From: JBHGXV01 sp041920505
GTDB lineage: Bacteria > Bacillota > Bacilli > Brevibacillales > Brevibacillaceae
NCBI GenBank assembly: GCA_041920505.1
Contig: JBHGXV010000048.1
Coordinates: 57,821 to 121,820 of the forward strand
Direction: 5' to 3'
DNA length: 64,000 nt
In this document: piece after piece, positions 33,953-41,684 of the stretch
Position numbering within the stretch: position 1 is the stretch's first letter
How the letters are laid out: each line of letters begins with the position of its first letter
Made by a program: the position numbers and the translations under genes
Notes under the pieces: model-generated
Seen by the model: only the letters and a program-made list of their open reading frames with translations
Database searches by the model: none
What the model was told of the DNA's origin: nothing

Positions 33953-34564
33953 ATGTATTTCATGAATCAAAACGGCTGGATTGAGGTCATTTCCGGCTGC
34001 ATGTTTTCCGGAAAAAGCGAGGAGCTGATTCGCCGGATCAAGCGGGCGAAGATTGCCAAATTGCGCGTGCAGGTGTTTAAGCCGATCATCGACGACCGCT
34101 ACCACGCGATGGCGGTGGTCTCCCACAACGGGGTGATGGAGGAGGCGGTCGCCGTGCGCGATTCCGCCGAAATCTGGAACGCGGTTTTGCCCGACACGGA
34201 GGTGGTGGCGATCGACGAAATCCAGTTCTTTGACGAGGGAATCATCGATGTTTGCCAGCGTTTGGCCAATCGCGGCGTCCGCATCATCTGTGCCGGTCTG
34301 GACCAGGATTTTCGCGGCGAGCCGTTTGGCGTTACGCCCGCTCTGCTCGCTCTCGCCGAGTTCACCACCAAGCTGCACGCGATTTGCGTTTCCTGCGGCA
34401 GCCCGGCCACCCGCACGCAACGCTTGATCGACGGCCAACCGGCACACTACCACGACCCGGTCATTATGGTGGGAACCGCCGAAAGCTACGAGGCTCGTTG
34501 CCGCCATTGTCACGTCGTGCCGGGCAAGCCGGTCAACGCGATGACAGCCGCGTCCAACGTCTAG
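33953..34564 (+). CDS. tdk: Thymidine kinase
   Basis: Salvage phosphorylation of thymidine. The 203-residue type II enzyme has the P-loop SGCMFSGKSEEL, DEIQFFDEG (Walker B) and a zinc ribbon built from CVSCGSPATRTQR and CRHCHVVPG. ATG 33953 is 10 bases after AATGGGG; a second ATG at 33962 is possible. The gene ends in an unusual terminator whose right arm is the ribosome site of the next gene. Confidence 0.94.
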   Translation: MYFMNQNGWIEVISGCMFSGKSEELIRRIKRAKIAKLRVQVFKPIIDDRYHAMAVVSHNGVMEEAVAVRDSAEIWNAVLPDTEVVAIDEIQFFDEGIIDVCQRLANRGVRIICAGLDQDFRGEPFGVTPALLALAEFTTKLHAICVSCGSPATRTQRLIDGQPAHYHDPVIMVGTAESYEARCRHCHVVPGKPVNAMTAASNV

Positions 34565-34646
34565 GCGAGCCATCGCCGATAAGGCGGCTGAGCGCACCGC
34601 GCGGCTTTCGTTGGCTTTCGCCGCGCGAAAAGTCGTCGTCCCGATT

Positions 34647-34676
34647 GCATGGGCCGCCTCCTGTCTGCGCACACTA
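34647..34676 (+). promoter_or_regulatory. Sigma-G-like promoter of the YhcN-like lipoprotein gene
   Basis: GCATG (34647-34651), 18 bases, CACACTA (34670-34676) fits the sigma-G pattern GHATR-N18-CATWMTA with one mismatch. Transcription would start near 34683, after the left arm of the overlapping hairpin. Confidence 0.5.
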
Positions 34677-34699
34677 GGCAAAACAGGAGGTGGCTTTTT
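34653..34699 (+). terminator. tdk terminator that contains the next gene's Shine-Dalgarno
   Basis: GCCGCCTCCTGT (34653-34664) pairs fully with ACAGGAGGTGGC (34683-34694, one G-U pair) around an 18-base loop, followed by TTTTT. The right arm is the AGGAGG ribosome site of the lipoprotein gene at 34702, so readthrough RNA would hide it. Confidence 0.75.
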
Positions 34700-34701
34700 G
34701 C

Positions 34702-35193
34702 ATGCGCGATTGGAAAAAGGCCTGGGTCTTCGTCTCGGCACTCGTCTCGCTTGCGGTGGCGGCGGCGGGTTGCAACAGCGTTTCCCGACCGGAAGAGCGC
34801 ACCTACGGCGCACGCAGCACCGATCCGCAACAACGCGCGGCCGTTGTGCAGGACCGCAACCATGACACGATCGACAGAGGCGCGGGGGTGATGGAGGACA
34901 GGGACTACCTGATGGGGCGCAACGCCAATCCCAATACTCTGGTCAACCACCCGGCCGTGCAGAACAAAGCGGTGGATATCCGGAACATGCAAATGATGGC
35001 CAAGAGCGTGCCGGGCGTCGAAAATGCGCGGATCACCCTGCATGGTGGCAATGCCTACATTACGCTTGACCTGATCCACAACGTGACGGCCGGGCAAGCG
35101 AGACAGATTGAGCAACAAGTGATCGCCGCCCTGCGCCAGAAGGTGCCTCGTTACGATTTTCACATCACGTCTAACGACAGCTTCCACCGTTAG
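34702..35193 (+). CDS. YhcN/YlaJ-family sporulation lipoprotein
   Basis: A 163-residue predicted lipoprotein: basic start, hydrophobic stretch, and a lipobox ending AAAGC (Cys at about residue 24). The mature part has a polar linker and a C-terminal alpha/beta domain with VPGVENARITLHGGNAYITLDL, typical of the YhcN/YlaJ family. Members are made in the forespore under sigma-G in B. subtilis and affect spore outgrowth. ATG 34702 is 11 bases after AGGAGG. The sigma-G-like promoter and the hairpin hiding the ribosome site in longer RNA fit forespore-only synthesis. Confidence 0.8.
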   Translation: MRDWKKAWVFVSALVSLAVAAAGCNSVSRPEERTYGARSTDPQQRAAVVQDRNHDTIDRGAGVMEDRDYLMGRNANPNTLVNHPAVQNKAVDIRNMQMMAKSVPGVENARITLHGGNAYITLDLIHNVTAGQARQIEQQVIAALRQKVPRYDFHITSNDSFHR

Positions 35194-35226
35194 GCGTCAA
35201 CGCTCGGCCAAGCCGGGCATTTTTCT

Positions 35227-35255
35227 TTGACTTTTTAAGTCCCTTTCCATATAAT
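35227..35255 (+). promoter_or_regulatory. Sigma-A promoter of prfA-prmC
   Basis: TTGACT (35227-35232), 17 bases, perfect TATAAT (35250-35255). One of the strongest promoters in the window. Confidence 0.85.
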
Positions 35256-35304
35256 TATACTGTTATAGAACATTCTTCATCTTAACAATTCGGGGTGAGA
35301 AGCT

Positions 35305-36381
35305 GTGTTTCAACGCTTGTCTGCGGTGGAAGAGCGTTACGAAGAGGTTACCAATCTGTTGTGCGACCCCGATGTCATCAGCGACACGAAGAGGTTGCGC
35401 GACTTGTCGAAAGAGCAAGCTTCTTTGGAAGAGACCGTTACCGTGTACCGTGAATATAAATCCGTTGTAAAACAACTGGAAGACGCCAAGGCGATGTTCG
35501 AGGAAAAACTGGACGACGAGATGCGCGAGATGGTCAAGGCGGAGATTTCCGAGTTGACCGACCGCAAGGAACAACTGGAACAGCGCCTGAAAATCCTGCT
35601 GTTGCCGAAAGACCCGAACGACGACAAGAACGTCATCGTGGAAATCCGCGGCGCCGCCGGGGGGGACGAGGCGGCCCTTTTCGCCGCCGACCTGTTTCGG
35701 ATGTACACCCGGTATGCCGAGCGGCAAGGGTTCAAGGTGGAAGTGCTGGAAGCCAATCCCACTGACATCGGCGGGTACAAGGAGATTATCTTCTCCGTCA
35801 GCGGCCACGGCGCGTACAGCAAGCTGAAATTTGAGAGCGGTGCCCACCGCGTGCAGCGCATCCCGGCGACGGAGTCGGGCGGCCGGATTCACACCTCTAC
35901 CTCCACCGTGATCGTTTTGCCGGAAGTGGAGGAACTGGAAGTGGAACTGAACGAAAAAGACATCCGCGTCGACACGTTCTGTTCCAGCGGCGCCGGCGGT
36001 CAGAGCGTCAACACGACCAAGTCGGCCGTGCGCGTCACCCACATTCCGACCGGCATCGTCGTCTCCTGTCAGGACGAGAAGTCGCAGAACTCCAACAAGG
36101 AAAAAGCGCTGCGCGTGCTGCGCGCCCGCCTGTTCGACTACTACCAGCAGCAGGCGATGGCCGAACAGGACGCCGCGCGCAAAAGCCTGGTCGGCACCGG
36201 GGATCGCAGCGAACGGATTCGCACCTACAACTTCCCGCAAAGCCGGGTGACCGATCACCGCATCGGCCTGACGCTGCATCGTCTTGACGCGATTCTGGAA
36301 GGCGAACTGGACGAAGTGATCGACCACTTGATCCTGCACGAACAGACGGAGCTGTTGAAAAGCCATGCGAGCACGGCTTGA
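35305..36381 (+). CDS. prfA: Peptide chain release factor 1
   Basis: Terminates translation at UAA and UAG. The 358-residue protein has the catalytic GGQ (SSGAGGQSVNTTKSAVR) and the PAT tripeptide (RIPATESGG) that reads the stop codon and defines RF1 rather than RF2. GTG 35305 follows GGGGTGAG. prmC overlaps its 3' end by 17 bases, coupling factor and methylase. Confidence 0.96.
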   Translation: MFQRLSAVEERYEEVTNLLCDPDVISDTKRLRDLSKEQASLEETVTVYREYKSVVKQLEDAKAMFEEKLDDEMREMVKAEISELTDRKEQLEQRLKILLLPKDPNDDKNVIVEIRGAAGGDEAALFAADLFRMYTRYAERQGFKVEVLEANPTDIGGYKEIIFSVSGHGAYSKLKFESGAHRVQRIPATESGGRIHTSTSTVIVLPEVEELEVELNEKDIRVDTFCSSGAGGQSVNTTKSAVRVTHIPTGIVVSCQDEKSQNSNKEKALRVLRARLFDYYQQQAMAEQDAARKSLVGTGDRSERIRTYNFPQSRVTDHRIGLTLHRLDAILEGELDEVIDHLILHEQTELLKSHASTA

Positions 36382-37270
36382 TCCAATACACATCCAGACC
36401 ATTCGGGAGGCCCTGATGTGGGCTTCCTCTTTTTTACAGGAGGCGGGCAGCCGCGATCCCCGGTTTGAGGCGGAGCTGTTGTTGCGTCACGTCCTGCATA
36501 TGGACCGCACTGCGTTTCTGGTGTCGCTGCCCGAGCCGATGCCACGGGAAGCGCTGCGGCAATTGCGCCAACTGTGCGAACGGCGGGCCATGCAGGAGCC
36601 GCTGCAGTACATGATCGGCCAGCAGGCGTTTTACGGGCGGGAGTTCGAAGTGGGGCCCGGAGTCCTGATTCCCCGCCCGGAAACGGAGATCCTCGTGGAA
36701 CATGTCTTGCGTTACGCCGATCGGCTCTGGCCGGCCGACACGGTACTCACGGCGGCCGACATCGGCACCGGCAGCGGGGCGATCGCGCTGACACTGGCTT
36801 GCGAGCGGCCGCATTGGCAGATAGCCGCTGTCGATCTGTCCCTCGACGCGATCGCCATCGCCCGGCAAAACGCCAGCCGCTTCGGAGTGGAAGATCGGGT
36901 GCAGTTCCTTATGGGGGATTTGACCCGGCCGTTGCTGGATGCGGGTGTACGACTCGACATCCTCGTCTCCAATCCGCCCTATATTCCCAGCGGCGATATC
37001 GCCGGGCTCGACGCCGAGGTGCGCGATTACGAGCCGCGCCTTGCCCTCGACGGAGGCGCGGACGGACTGGACTGCTACCGCAGGCTGTGCGCCGACTTGC
37101 CGGCGTTGCTTGCGCCCAACGCACTGGTCGCGTTTGAAGTGGGGATTCATCAGTCGCGGGATGTGGCCCGTCTTTTGGAAGAGACGGGCGAGGTGGACGC
37201 CGTCGTCATCGTGCCCGATCTGGCCGGGATCGAACGGGTTGTGCTCGCGTACCGGACCAGACTCTCGTAA
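36365..37270 (+). CDS. prmC: Release factor glutamine methyltransferase
   Basis: N5-methylates the glutamine of the GGQ motif in release factors, using SAM. The 301-residue protein has an N-terminal helical domain, the SAM site DIGTGSGAIAL (about 135) and the amide-methylase NPPY motif (VSNPPYIPSG). It begins at ATG 36365 inside the end of prfA, typical of this pair. A sporulation promoter for the next gene follows. Confidence 0.95.
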   Translation: MRARLDPIHIQTIREALMWASSFLQEAGSRDPRFEAELLLRHVLHMDRTAFLVSLPEPMPREALRQLRQLCERRAMQEPLQYMIGQQAFYGREFEVGPGVLIPRPETEILVEHVLRYADRLWPADTVLTAADIGTGSGAIALTLACERPHWQIAAVDLSLDAIAIARQNASRFGVEDRVQFLMGDLTRPLLDAGVRLDILVSNPPYIPSGDIAGLDAEVRDYEPRLALDGGADGLDCYRRLCADLPALLAPNALVAFEVGIHQSRDVARLLEETGEVDAVVIVPDLAGIERVVLAYRTRLS

Positions 37271-37287
37271 AAACGTTAGCGAACCGC

Positions 37288-37317
37288 GTATAGGTACCAG
37301 ATTTCCTGTCCATACTG
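37288..37317 (+). promoter_or_regulatory. Sigma-F-type promoter of spoIIR
   Basis: GTATA (37288-37292), 17 bases, CCATACTG (37310-37317), identical in boxes and spacing to the pbpG element at 5232-5261. It fits sigma-F dependence known for B. subtilis spoIIR. Confidence 0.7.
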
Positions 37318-37373
37318 ACGACTAGAAAAAGAGATTGAGAGAGTCAGTAGAATGGTGAGGGGAGACGGTATCT

Positions 37374-38054
37374 ATGAAGCGGTTCTTTTTCATCCTGTTT
37401 GCGTTGACGGTTGCGGTCATGAGTTGGGAAGGACAGCCTACGGCGGCAAGCCAGGCCAACGGTCCGATTCCCAAAGAGTCGATCCGCCTTAGAATCATTG
37501 CCAACAGCGATTCGTTTCAGGATCAATGGCTGAAACGGCAGGTGCGGGACGCAATCGTGGCGCAGATGAACCAATGGGTGACAAACATCCGCTTCTATGA
37601 CGAAGCGCGCGCCCAGGTGGCCGCCCGTCTGCCCGAGTTGCAACAGCTTGTGGACAAAACCATCCGCGATCGCGGATTTTCCTACAAAGCGGTGGTGGAT
37701 TTCGGCCAGGTGCCGTTTCCCACCAAACTGTACGGCTCCTACGTGTATCCCGCCGGCAATTACGAAGCGTTGCGGGTGCGGATCGGGGAAGCCAAAGGAC
37801 AAAACTGGTGGTGTGTCCTTTTCCCGCCGCTCTGCTTTATCGACATGTCCAACGGTGACGCGGTGAAAAAGCCGGAATCGCCTGTGGATAAGCAAACTTC
37901 CGATGAAGGGGACACCGGTTCCCAGGCCTCCGGCGAAAAAGAGGTCGACCGCGATTCCGCTTCCCGACAGTTGAGTCAACATGCGACGGCTGAGCAGCCC
38001 CCGCAAGTCGAGGTTCGGTTTTTCCTGTGGGACCTGCTGAAGTCCTTCTTTTGA
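37374..38054 (+). CDS. spoIIR: Stage II sporulation protein R
   Basis: Forespore-secreted signal that triggers SpoIIGA to process pro-sigma-E in the mother cell. The 226-residue protein begins with a signal peptide (residues 1-25) and has the family core SIRLRIIANSDSFQDQWLKR and WWCVLFPPLCFID. The C-terminal 60 residues are a polar, low-complexity extension. GGGGAG precedes ATG 37374. Located after prmC as in B. subtilis, with its own sigma-F-type promoter. Confidence 0.93.
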   Translation: MKRFFFILFALTVAVMSWEGQPTAASQANGPIPKESIRLRIIANSDSFQDQWLKRQVRDAIVAQMNQWVTNIRFYDEARAQVAARLPELQQLVDKTIRDRGFSYKAVVDFGQVPFPTKLYGSYVYPAGNYEALRVRIGEAKGQNWWCVLFPPLCFIDMSNGDAVKKPESPVDKQTSDEGDTGSQASGEKEVDRDSASRQLSQHATAEQPPQVEVRFFLWDLLKSFF

Positions 38055-38081
38055 ACCGATAGCCAATCACGCTCCCCCTCA

Positions 38082-38106
38082 CCCTGCCCTCTGGGCGGGG
38101 TTTTTT
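38082..38106 (+). terminator. Terminator after spoIIR
   Basis: CCCTGCCC (38082-38089) pairs with GGGCGGGG (38093-38100) across TCT, then six T. Confidence 0.85.
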
Positions 38107-38107
38107 C

Positions 38108-38276
38108 ATATCCACAGTTATTCACAGGTTATTCACAGGTTGTTGAAAACTTCTGCACAAGGTTCTATACTAGGAGCACAAACCGCTGAAAATCAATGGA
38201 TGGAAAGGAATTGGCGGATGGAGACAAAGAGATGGCGTGTGGATAAATGTGTGGAGGAAACCGAGGGTTATACACA
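38108..38276. promoter_or_regulatory. DnaA-box cluster at the sua5/ywlC promoter
   Basis: Within 169 bases there are three boxes matching TTATNCACA plus one perfect reverse copy: TTATTCACA at 38118-38126 and 38129-38137, TGTGGATAA at 38238-38246 (reverse of TTATCCACA), and TTATACACA at 38268-38276. Two one-mismatch copies are ATATCCACA at 38108-38116 and TTCTGCACA at 38151-38159. The cluster spans the promoter and the first codons of ywlC. To my knowledge the ywlC upstream region is one of the DnaA-bound sites of B. subtilis. Confidence 0.8.
38143..38171 (+). promoter_or_regulatory. Sigma-A promoter of sua5 (ywlC)
   Basis: TTGAAA (38143-38148), 17 bases, TATACT (38166-38171). Two DnaA boxes lie immediately upstream of the -35 and one weaker box lies in the spacer. 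Confidence 0.75.
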
Positions 38277-39288
38277 GATTGGGGAGGCCGCACGGCTGAT
38301 TCAGGACGGCGAGGTCGTCGCCTTCCCCACGGAAACCGTGTACGGACTAGGGGCCAATGCATTGTCCGATGCGGCTGTGGAGAAAATATTTACGGCAAAA
38401 GGCAGGCCGAGCGACAATCCGCTGATTGTTCACATCGGCGATCTCTCTCAGTTGGAAGTGGTCGCGCGTGAAGTGCCGGCCACGGCCAAGCGGTTGATCG
38501 AGGCGTTTTGGCCGGGGCCGCTCACGTTGATTTTGCCGAGGACGGACGCAGTGGCCGGACGCGTCTGCGCCGGGTTGGACACGGTCGGCGTTCGGATGCC
38601 CGATCATCCGCTGGCGCTTGCGCTGATCCGCGAAGCGGGCGTTCCGGTGGCGGCCCCCAGCGCCAACCGCTCCGGTCGGCCCAGTCCGACGACGGCTGAG
38701 CACGTGCTCGCCGATCTGGACGGACGGATCGCCGGTGTGTTGGATGGAGGCTCCACTGGCGTCGGGGTGGAATCCACCGTCCTGGACGTAACCGTCGAAC
38801 CGCCGATGATCCTGCGGCCGGGCGGCGTGACGTACGAACAGCTTCAAGAGGTCATCGGCGAAGTGGCGATCGATCCGGCGTTTCTCGCCGACGCGGCAAG
38901 TCGGCCGCGTTCGCCGGGCATGAAGTACACGCATTACGCGCCGCAAGGGGAACTCTGGCTGGTATCGGGCGAGCCCGAACAGGTGCGCATCACGATGCGG
39001 CAGATGTTGCGAAAGGCGCACGATCGGGGGCAAAAAACCGGCGTGCTGACCACCCGTGAGCGCGTCGAGGAATGGGAGGGCATCCCCGAGGTGGATGTGG
39101 CGTTGTCATGCGGTTCGGAACGTGACCTGGCCAGTGTGGCGCATGAGTTGTACGGGACGTTGCGGGCGTTTGACGACAGGCAGGTGACGTTTATCGTCGC
39201 CCCCGCCTTCCCGCGTACCGGGATGGGACTTGCGGTGATGAACCGACTGGAAAAGGCCGCCGGAGGACGGGTCGTTTACGCCGGCTGA
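38218..39288 (+). CDS. ywlC: L-threonylcarbamoyladenylate synthase (Sua5/YwlC)
   Basis: Makes threonylcarbamoyl-AMP from threonine, bicarbonate and ATP, first step of the t6A37 tRNA modification. The 356-residue protein is the long Sua5 form: a YrdC domain (about 15-205; FPTETVYGLG, KGRPSDNPLIVHI, SANRSGRPSPTT) and a C-terminal Sua5 domain (about 225-350) joined by the MKYTHYAP linker. I chose ATG 38218, 8 bases after AAAGGA; ATG 38200 is upstream in frame. DnaA boxes in its promoter suggest coupling to replication. Confidence 0.93.
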   Translation: METKRWRVDKCVEETEGYTQIGEAARLIQDGEVVAFPTETVYGLGANALSDAAVEKIFTAKGRPSDNPLIVHIGDLSQLEVVAREVPATAKRLIEAFWPGPLTLILPRTDAVAGRVCAGLDTVGVRMPDHPLALALIREAGVPVAAPSANRSGRPSPTTAEHVLADLDGRIAGVLDGGSTGVGVESTVLDVTVEPPMILRPGGVTYEQLQEVIGEVAIDPAFLADAASRPRSPGMKYTHYAPQGELWLVSGEPEQVRITMRQMLRKAHDRGQKTGVLTTRERVEEWEGIPEVDVALSCGSERDLASVAHELYGTLRAFDDRQVTFIVAPAFPRTGMGLAVMNRLEKAAGGRVVYAG

Positions 39289-39342
39289 TGGCATGATTCC
39301 CCTCTTGTCCGCATACATGTGGAGAGACAGGAGGGGTCGAAC

Positions 39343-39903
39343 GTGGACATTACGTTATTCCATTGGGGGCAGTTTCTTACCCTGCTCATGGTGGCATTCG
39401 CGCTGGGAATGGACGCGTTTTCGCTCGGGATCGGCGTCGGTATGGTGGGCATCCGGCTGCAAGAGATTCTCCGAGTCAGTCTGACGATCGGCTTGTTTCA
39501 CATCAGCATGCCGCTCTTGGGCTTTTTTATCGGCAGGTATCTGTCCGACCTGGTCGGAGACATCGCCGTGCTGGTCGGCGGGGGCATCCTGATGGCGATC
39601 GGCTTGCACATGCTGTGGAACGGTTTTTTTCGCGCGGATGAAACCAGCGTGATGAGCACCAGGGGGCTGGGGCTGTTTTTGTTTGCGTTCAGCGTCAGTC
39701 TGGACGCGCTCTCCGTCGGTTTCTCGTTCGGCCTGATCGAGGTGAATATGCTGCTCGCCGTCTGCTTGTTCGGCCTGATGGGGGGAATGATGGCGGGGGT
39801 CGGGTTGTTGGTGGGACGCAGCGTGGGAGGATGGCTCGGAGAGTACAGCGAAGTATTGGGTGGATTGATTTTGTTCGCGTTTGGCTTGAAGTTTCTCTTC
39901 TAG
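39343..39903 (+). CDS. mntP: Manganese efflux pump MntP
   Basis: An inner-membrane Mn(II) exporter. The 186-residue protein has six membrane segments arranged as two related halves, each with the acidic metal motif (ALGMDAFSLGIG and SVSLDALSVGFSFG). GTG 39343 is 8 bases after AGGAGG; no earlier start has a ribosome site. B. subtilis YwlD is the syntenic counterpart. ywlE follows after 27 bp. Confidence 0.92.
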   Translation: MDITLFHWGQFLTLLMVAFALGMDAFSLGIGVGMVGIRLQEILRVSLTIGLFHISMPLLGFFIGRYLSDLVGDIAVLVGGGILMAIGLHMLWNGFFRADETSVMSTRGLGLFLFAFSVSLDALSVGFSFGLIEVNMLLAVCLFGLMGGMMAGVGLLVGRSVGGWLGEYSEVLGGLILFAFGLKFLF

Positions 39904-39930
39904 CCGGCGCGGCGAAAGGAGGCAACCAAC

Positions 39931-40431
39931 ATGCGCATCTTGTTTGTCTGTACGGGAAATACGTGCCGCAGTCCAATGGCGGAGGCGCTGTTTCGGGAAA
40001 AAACAAAAGCGTGGCAGATCGAGATCCGCTCGGCGGGCGTGGCCGCAATCGACGGCCAGCAAGCCTCCGAACACGCCCGGCAGGTGCTGAGCGACCGGGG
40101 GATTGCTCATGAACACCAGGCCAGACAGTTGACAGACGAGCTGGTCGCCTGGGCCGATCTGGTGCTGACGATGACCAGGGGGCATAAGGCCATGGTGCTG
40201 CAGGTGTTTCCCGGCGCGGCGCAGAAGACCTACACGCTGAAGGAGTACGTCGGGCTTGCGGGCGATGCCGACATTGCCGATCCGTTTGGCGGCAGCCTGG
40301 ACGAATACCGGGCGTGCGCCGACGAGTTGGAAGCGGCGCTCGAACGGCTGCGGGACAAACTGAAGGGTGCCGGGGAGTTCGAAACGCGGGAACAGGAGCC
40401 GCAGGAACAAAAGACCCGGCAACACGAATAA
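39931..40431 (+). CDS. ywlE: Protein-arginine-phosphatase (YwlE type)
   Basis: Low-molecular-weight phosphatase fold, 166 residues. The P-loop CTGNTCRS puts the nucleophile at Cys7 and the phosphate-binding arginine at Arg13. Thr11 occupies the position that in B. subtilis YwlE confers phosphoarginine specificity; tyrosine phosphatases have a larger residue there. The DPFGG loop supplies the general acid Asp. No McsB kinase gene lies in the window. The C-terminal 18 residues are a charged extension. A terminator follows. Confidence 0.9.
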   Translation: MRILFVCTGNTCRSPMAEALFREKTKAWQIEIRSAGVAAIDGQQASEHARQVLSDRGIAHEHQARQLTDELVAWADLVLTMTRGHKAMVLQVFPGAAQKTYTLKEYVGLAGDADIADPFGGSLDEYRACADELEAALERLRDKLKGAGEFETREQEPQEQKTRQHE

Positions 40432-40440
40432 GCGAGGATG

Positions 40441-40485
40441 AAAAGGTGCCGGGAGGGGGCGGACCGCCTGGAACCTTTTGTTGTT
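40441..40485 (+). terminator. Terminator after ywlE
   Basis: AAAAGGT (40441-40447) pairs with ACCTTTT (40473-40479), with GC-rich inner pairs, then GTTGTT. Confidence 0.65.
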
Positions 40486-40626
40486 GCAAATACGAACATT
40501 TGCCCTATTATATCCGTTTAATGTACAGATTTTTTGAGGTTGATGAAGAAAACATGCCGGTTTTCTCTATTTCCTTTTGCGGAAATAAGGTATAATACTA
40601 GCAAAAACCAAAACGGAGGATCGCTC

Positions 40627-41082
40627 ATGAAAGTGGCCATCGCCGCTGACCACGGCGGTTTCAAGCTGAAAGAGGAGATCAAGGGACTGCTTACGTCCAT
40701 GCAGATTTCGTTTGAAGATTTTGGCTGTACGTGCGAGGAATCGGTCGATTACCCGGACTACGCCCTGCCGGTTGCGGAAAAGGTAGCCGCCGGCGAGTTT
40801 GACCGCGGCATTCTGGTGTGCGGCACCGGTATCGGAATGTCGATTGCCGCCAACAAAGTGCCGGGGGTACGCTGCGCTCTGGCGCACGATACGTTTTCAG
40901 CGCGGGCGACACGTGAACACAACGACTCCAACGTGCTTGCGCTCGGGGAGAGGGTGATTGGCCCGGGGCTGGCGCTCGACATCGTGAAGATCTGGCTGGA
41001 AACCGAGTTTCAGGGCGGCCGTCACGAACGCCGCGTGCAAAAGGTGAAGGAGATCGAAGCGAAACACTTGGGAGTGAAGTAA
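40627..41082 (+). CDS. rpiB: Ribose 5-phosphate isomerase B
   Basis: Interconverts ribose-5-phosphate and ribulose-5-phosphate. The 151-residue protein has AADHGGF near the start, the CGTGIGMSIAANK catalytic stretch (Cys about 70), and the substrate segment ATREHNDSNVLALG. GGAGG precedes ATG 40627. A perfect TATAAT at 40591-40596 probably marks its promoter, though no convincing -35 is seen. Overlaps or abuts ywlG by a single intervening base. Confidence 0.95.
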   Translation: MKVAIAADHGGFKLKEEIKGLLTSMQISFEDFGCTCEESVDYPDYALPVAEKVAAGEFDRGILVCGTGIGMSIAANKVPGVRCALAHDTFSARATREHNDSNVLALGERVIGPGLALDIVKIWLETEFQGGRHERRVQKVKEIEAKHLGVK

Positions 41083-41083
41083 G

Positions 41084-41656
41084 GTGGACCTCACGCTGAT
41101 CGAGCAGCAAGCAAAGACCGTTGTGTCCGAAGTGCAAACGTTGGCGGGGCTTCGGCAGGGGCACGTGCTGGTCATCGGTTGCAGCACCAGCGAAGTGCTG
41201 GGCAAGCACATCGGCAAGGCGGGCAGCGAAGAGGTGGCTAAAGCGCTGTACCGGGCGATTCGCGAAGTGCAACAACAGCACGGATTCGCGCTGGCGTTTC
41301 AGTGTTGCGAACATCTCAACCGGGCGTTGGTGGTGGAGCGCAGCACGATGGAACGGCTGGGTCTGGAGGAAGTGACGGTGGTGCCGGTGCCCTCCGCAGG
41401 CGGCTCGATGGCGGCGTATGCGTACGCGCAGATGAATGAACCGGTCGTCGTGGAACACATCCGGGCGGACGCGGGCATTGACATCGGGGACACCTTTATC
41501 GGCATGCACCTCAAGCATGTGGCCGTGCCGATCCGTCCCAGTCTGCGCCAGATCGGCGACGCTCATGTGACCGCCGCGCGCACCCGTCCCAAGCTGATTG
41601 GCGGCGCGCGCGCCGTTTACGAGCGGACGAGCCCCAATTCCGGCTGTACCGGATGA
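41084..41656 (+). CDS. ywlG: TIGR01440/DUF436 family protein (YwlG)
   Basis: A 190-residue soluble protein of unknown function conserved in Firmicutes between rpiB and glyA. Features are VIGCSTSEVLGKHIGK (about 31-46), FQCCEHLNRALVVER (paired cysteines, about 72-86) and a GIDIGDTFIGMHLKHV segment with possible metal ligands. GTG 41084 begins one base after the rpiB stop, so translation is probably coupled. Family assignment from length, motifs and synteny. Confidence 0.88.
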   Translation: MDLTLIEQQAKTVVSEVQTLAGLRQGHVLVIGCSTSEVLGKHIGKAGSEEVAKALYRAIREVQQQHGFALAFQCCEHLNRALVVERSTMERLGLEEVTVVPVPSAGGSMAAYAYAQMNEPVVVEHIRADAGIDIGDTFIGMHLKHVAVPIRPSLRQIGDAHVTAARTRPKLIGGARAVYERTSPNSGCTG

Positions 41657-41684
41657 ACCCATACATATTGAGGAGGAGATAGGC

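Noticed and set aside
38140..38217. Longer N-terminus for Sua5 starting before 38218
   Set aside because: It would run through the -10 box and DnaA sites, and no ribosome site precedes it; AAAGGA fits ATG 38218.
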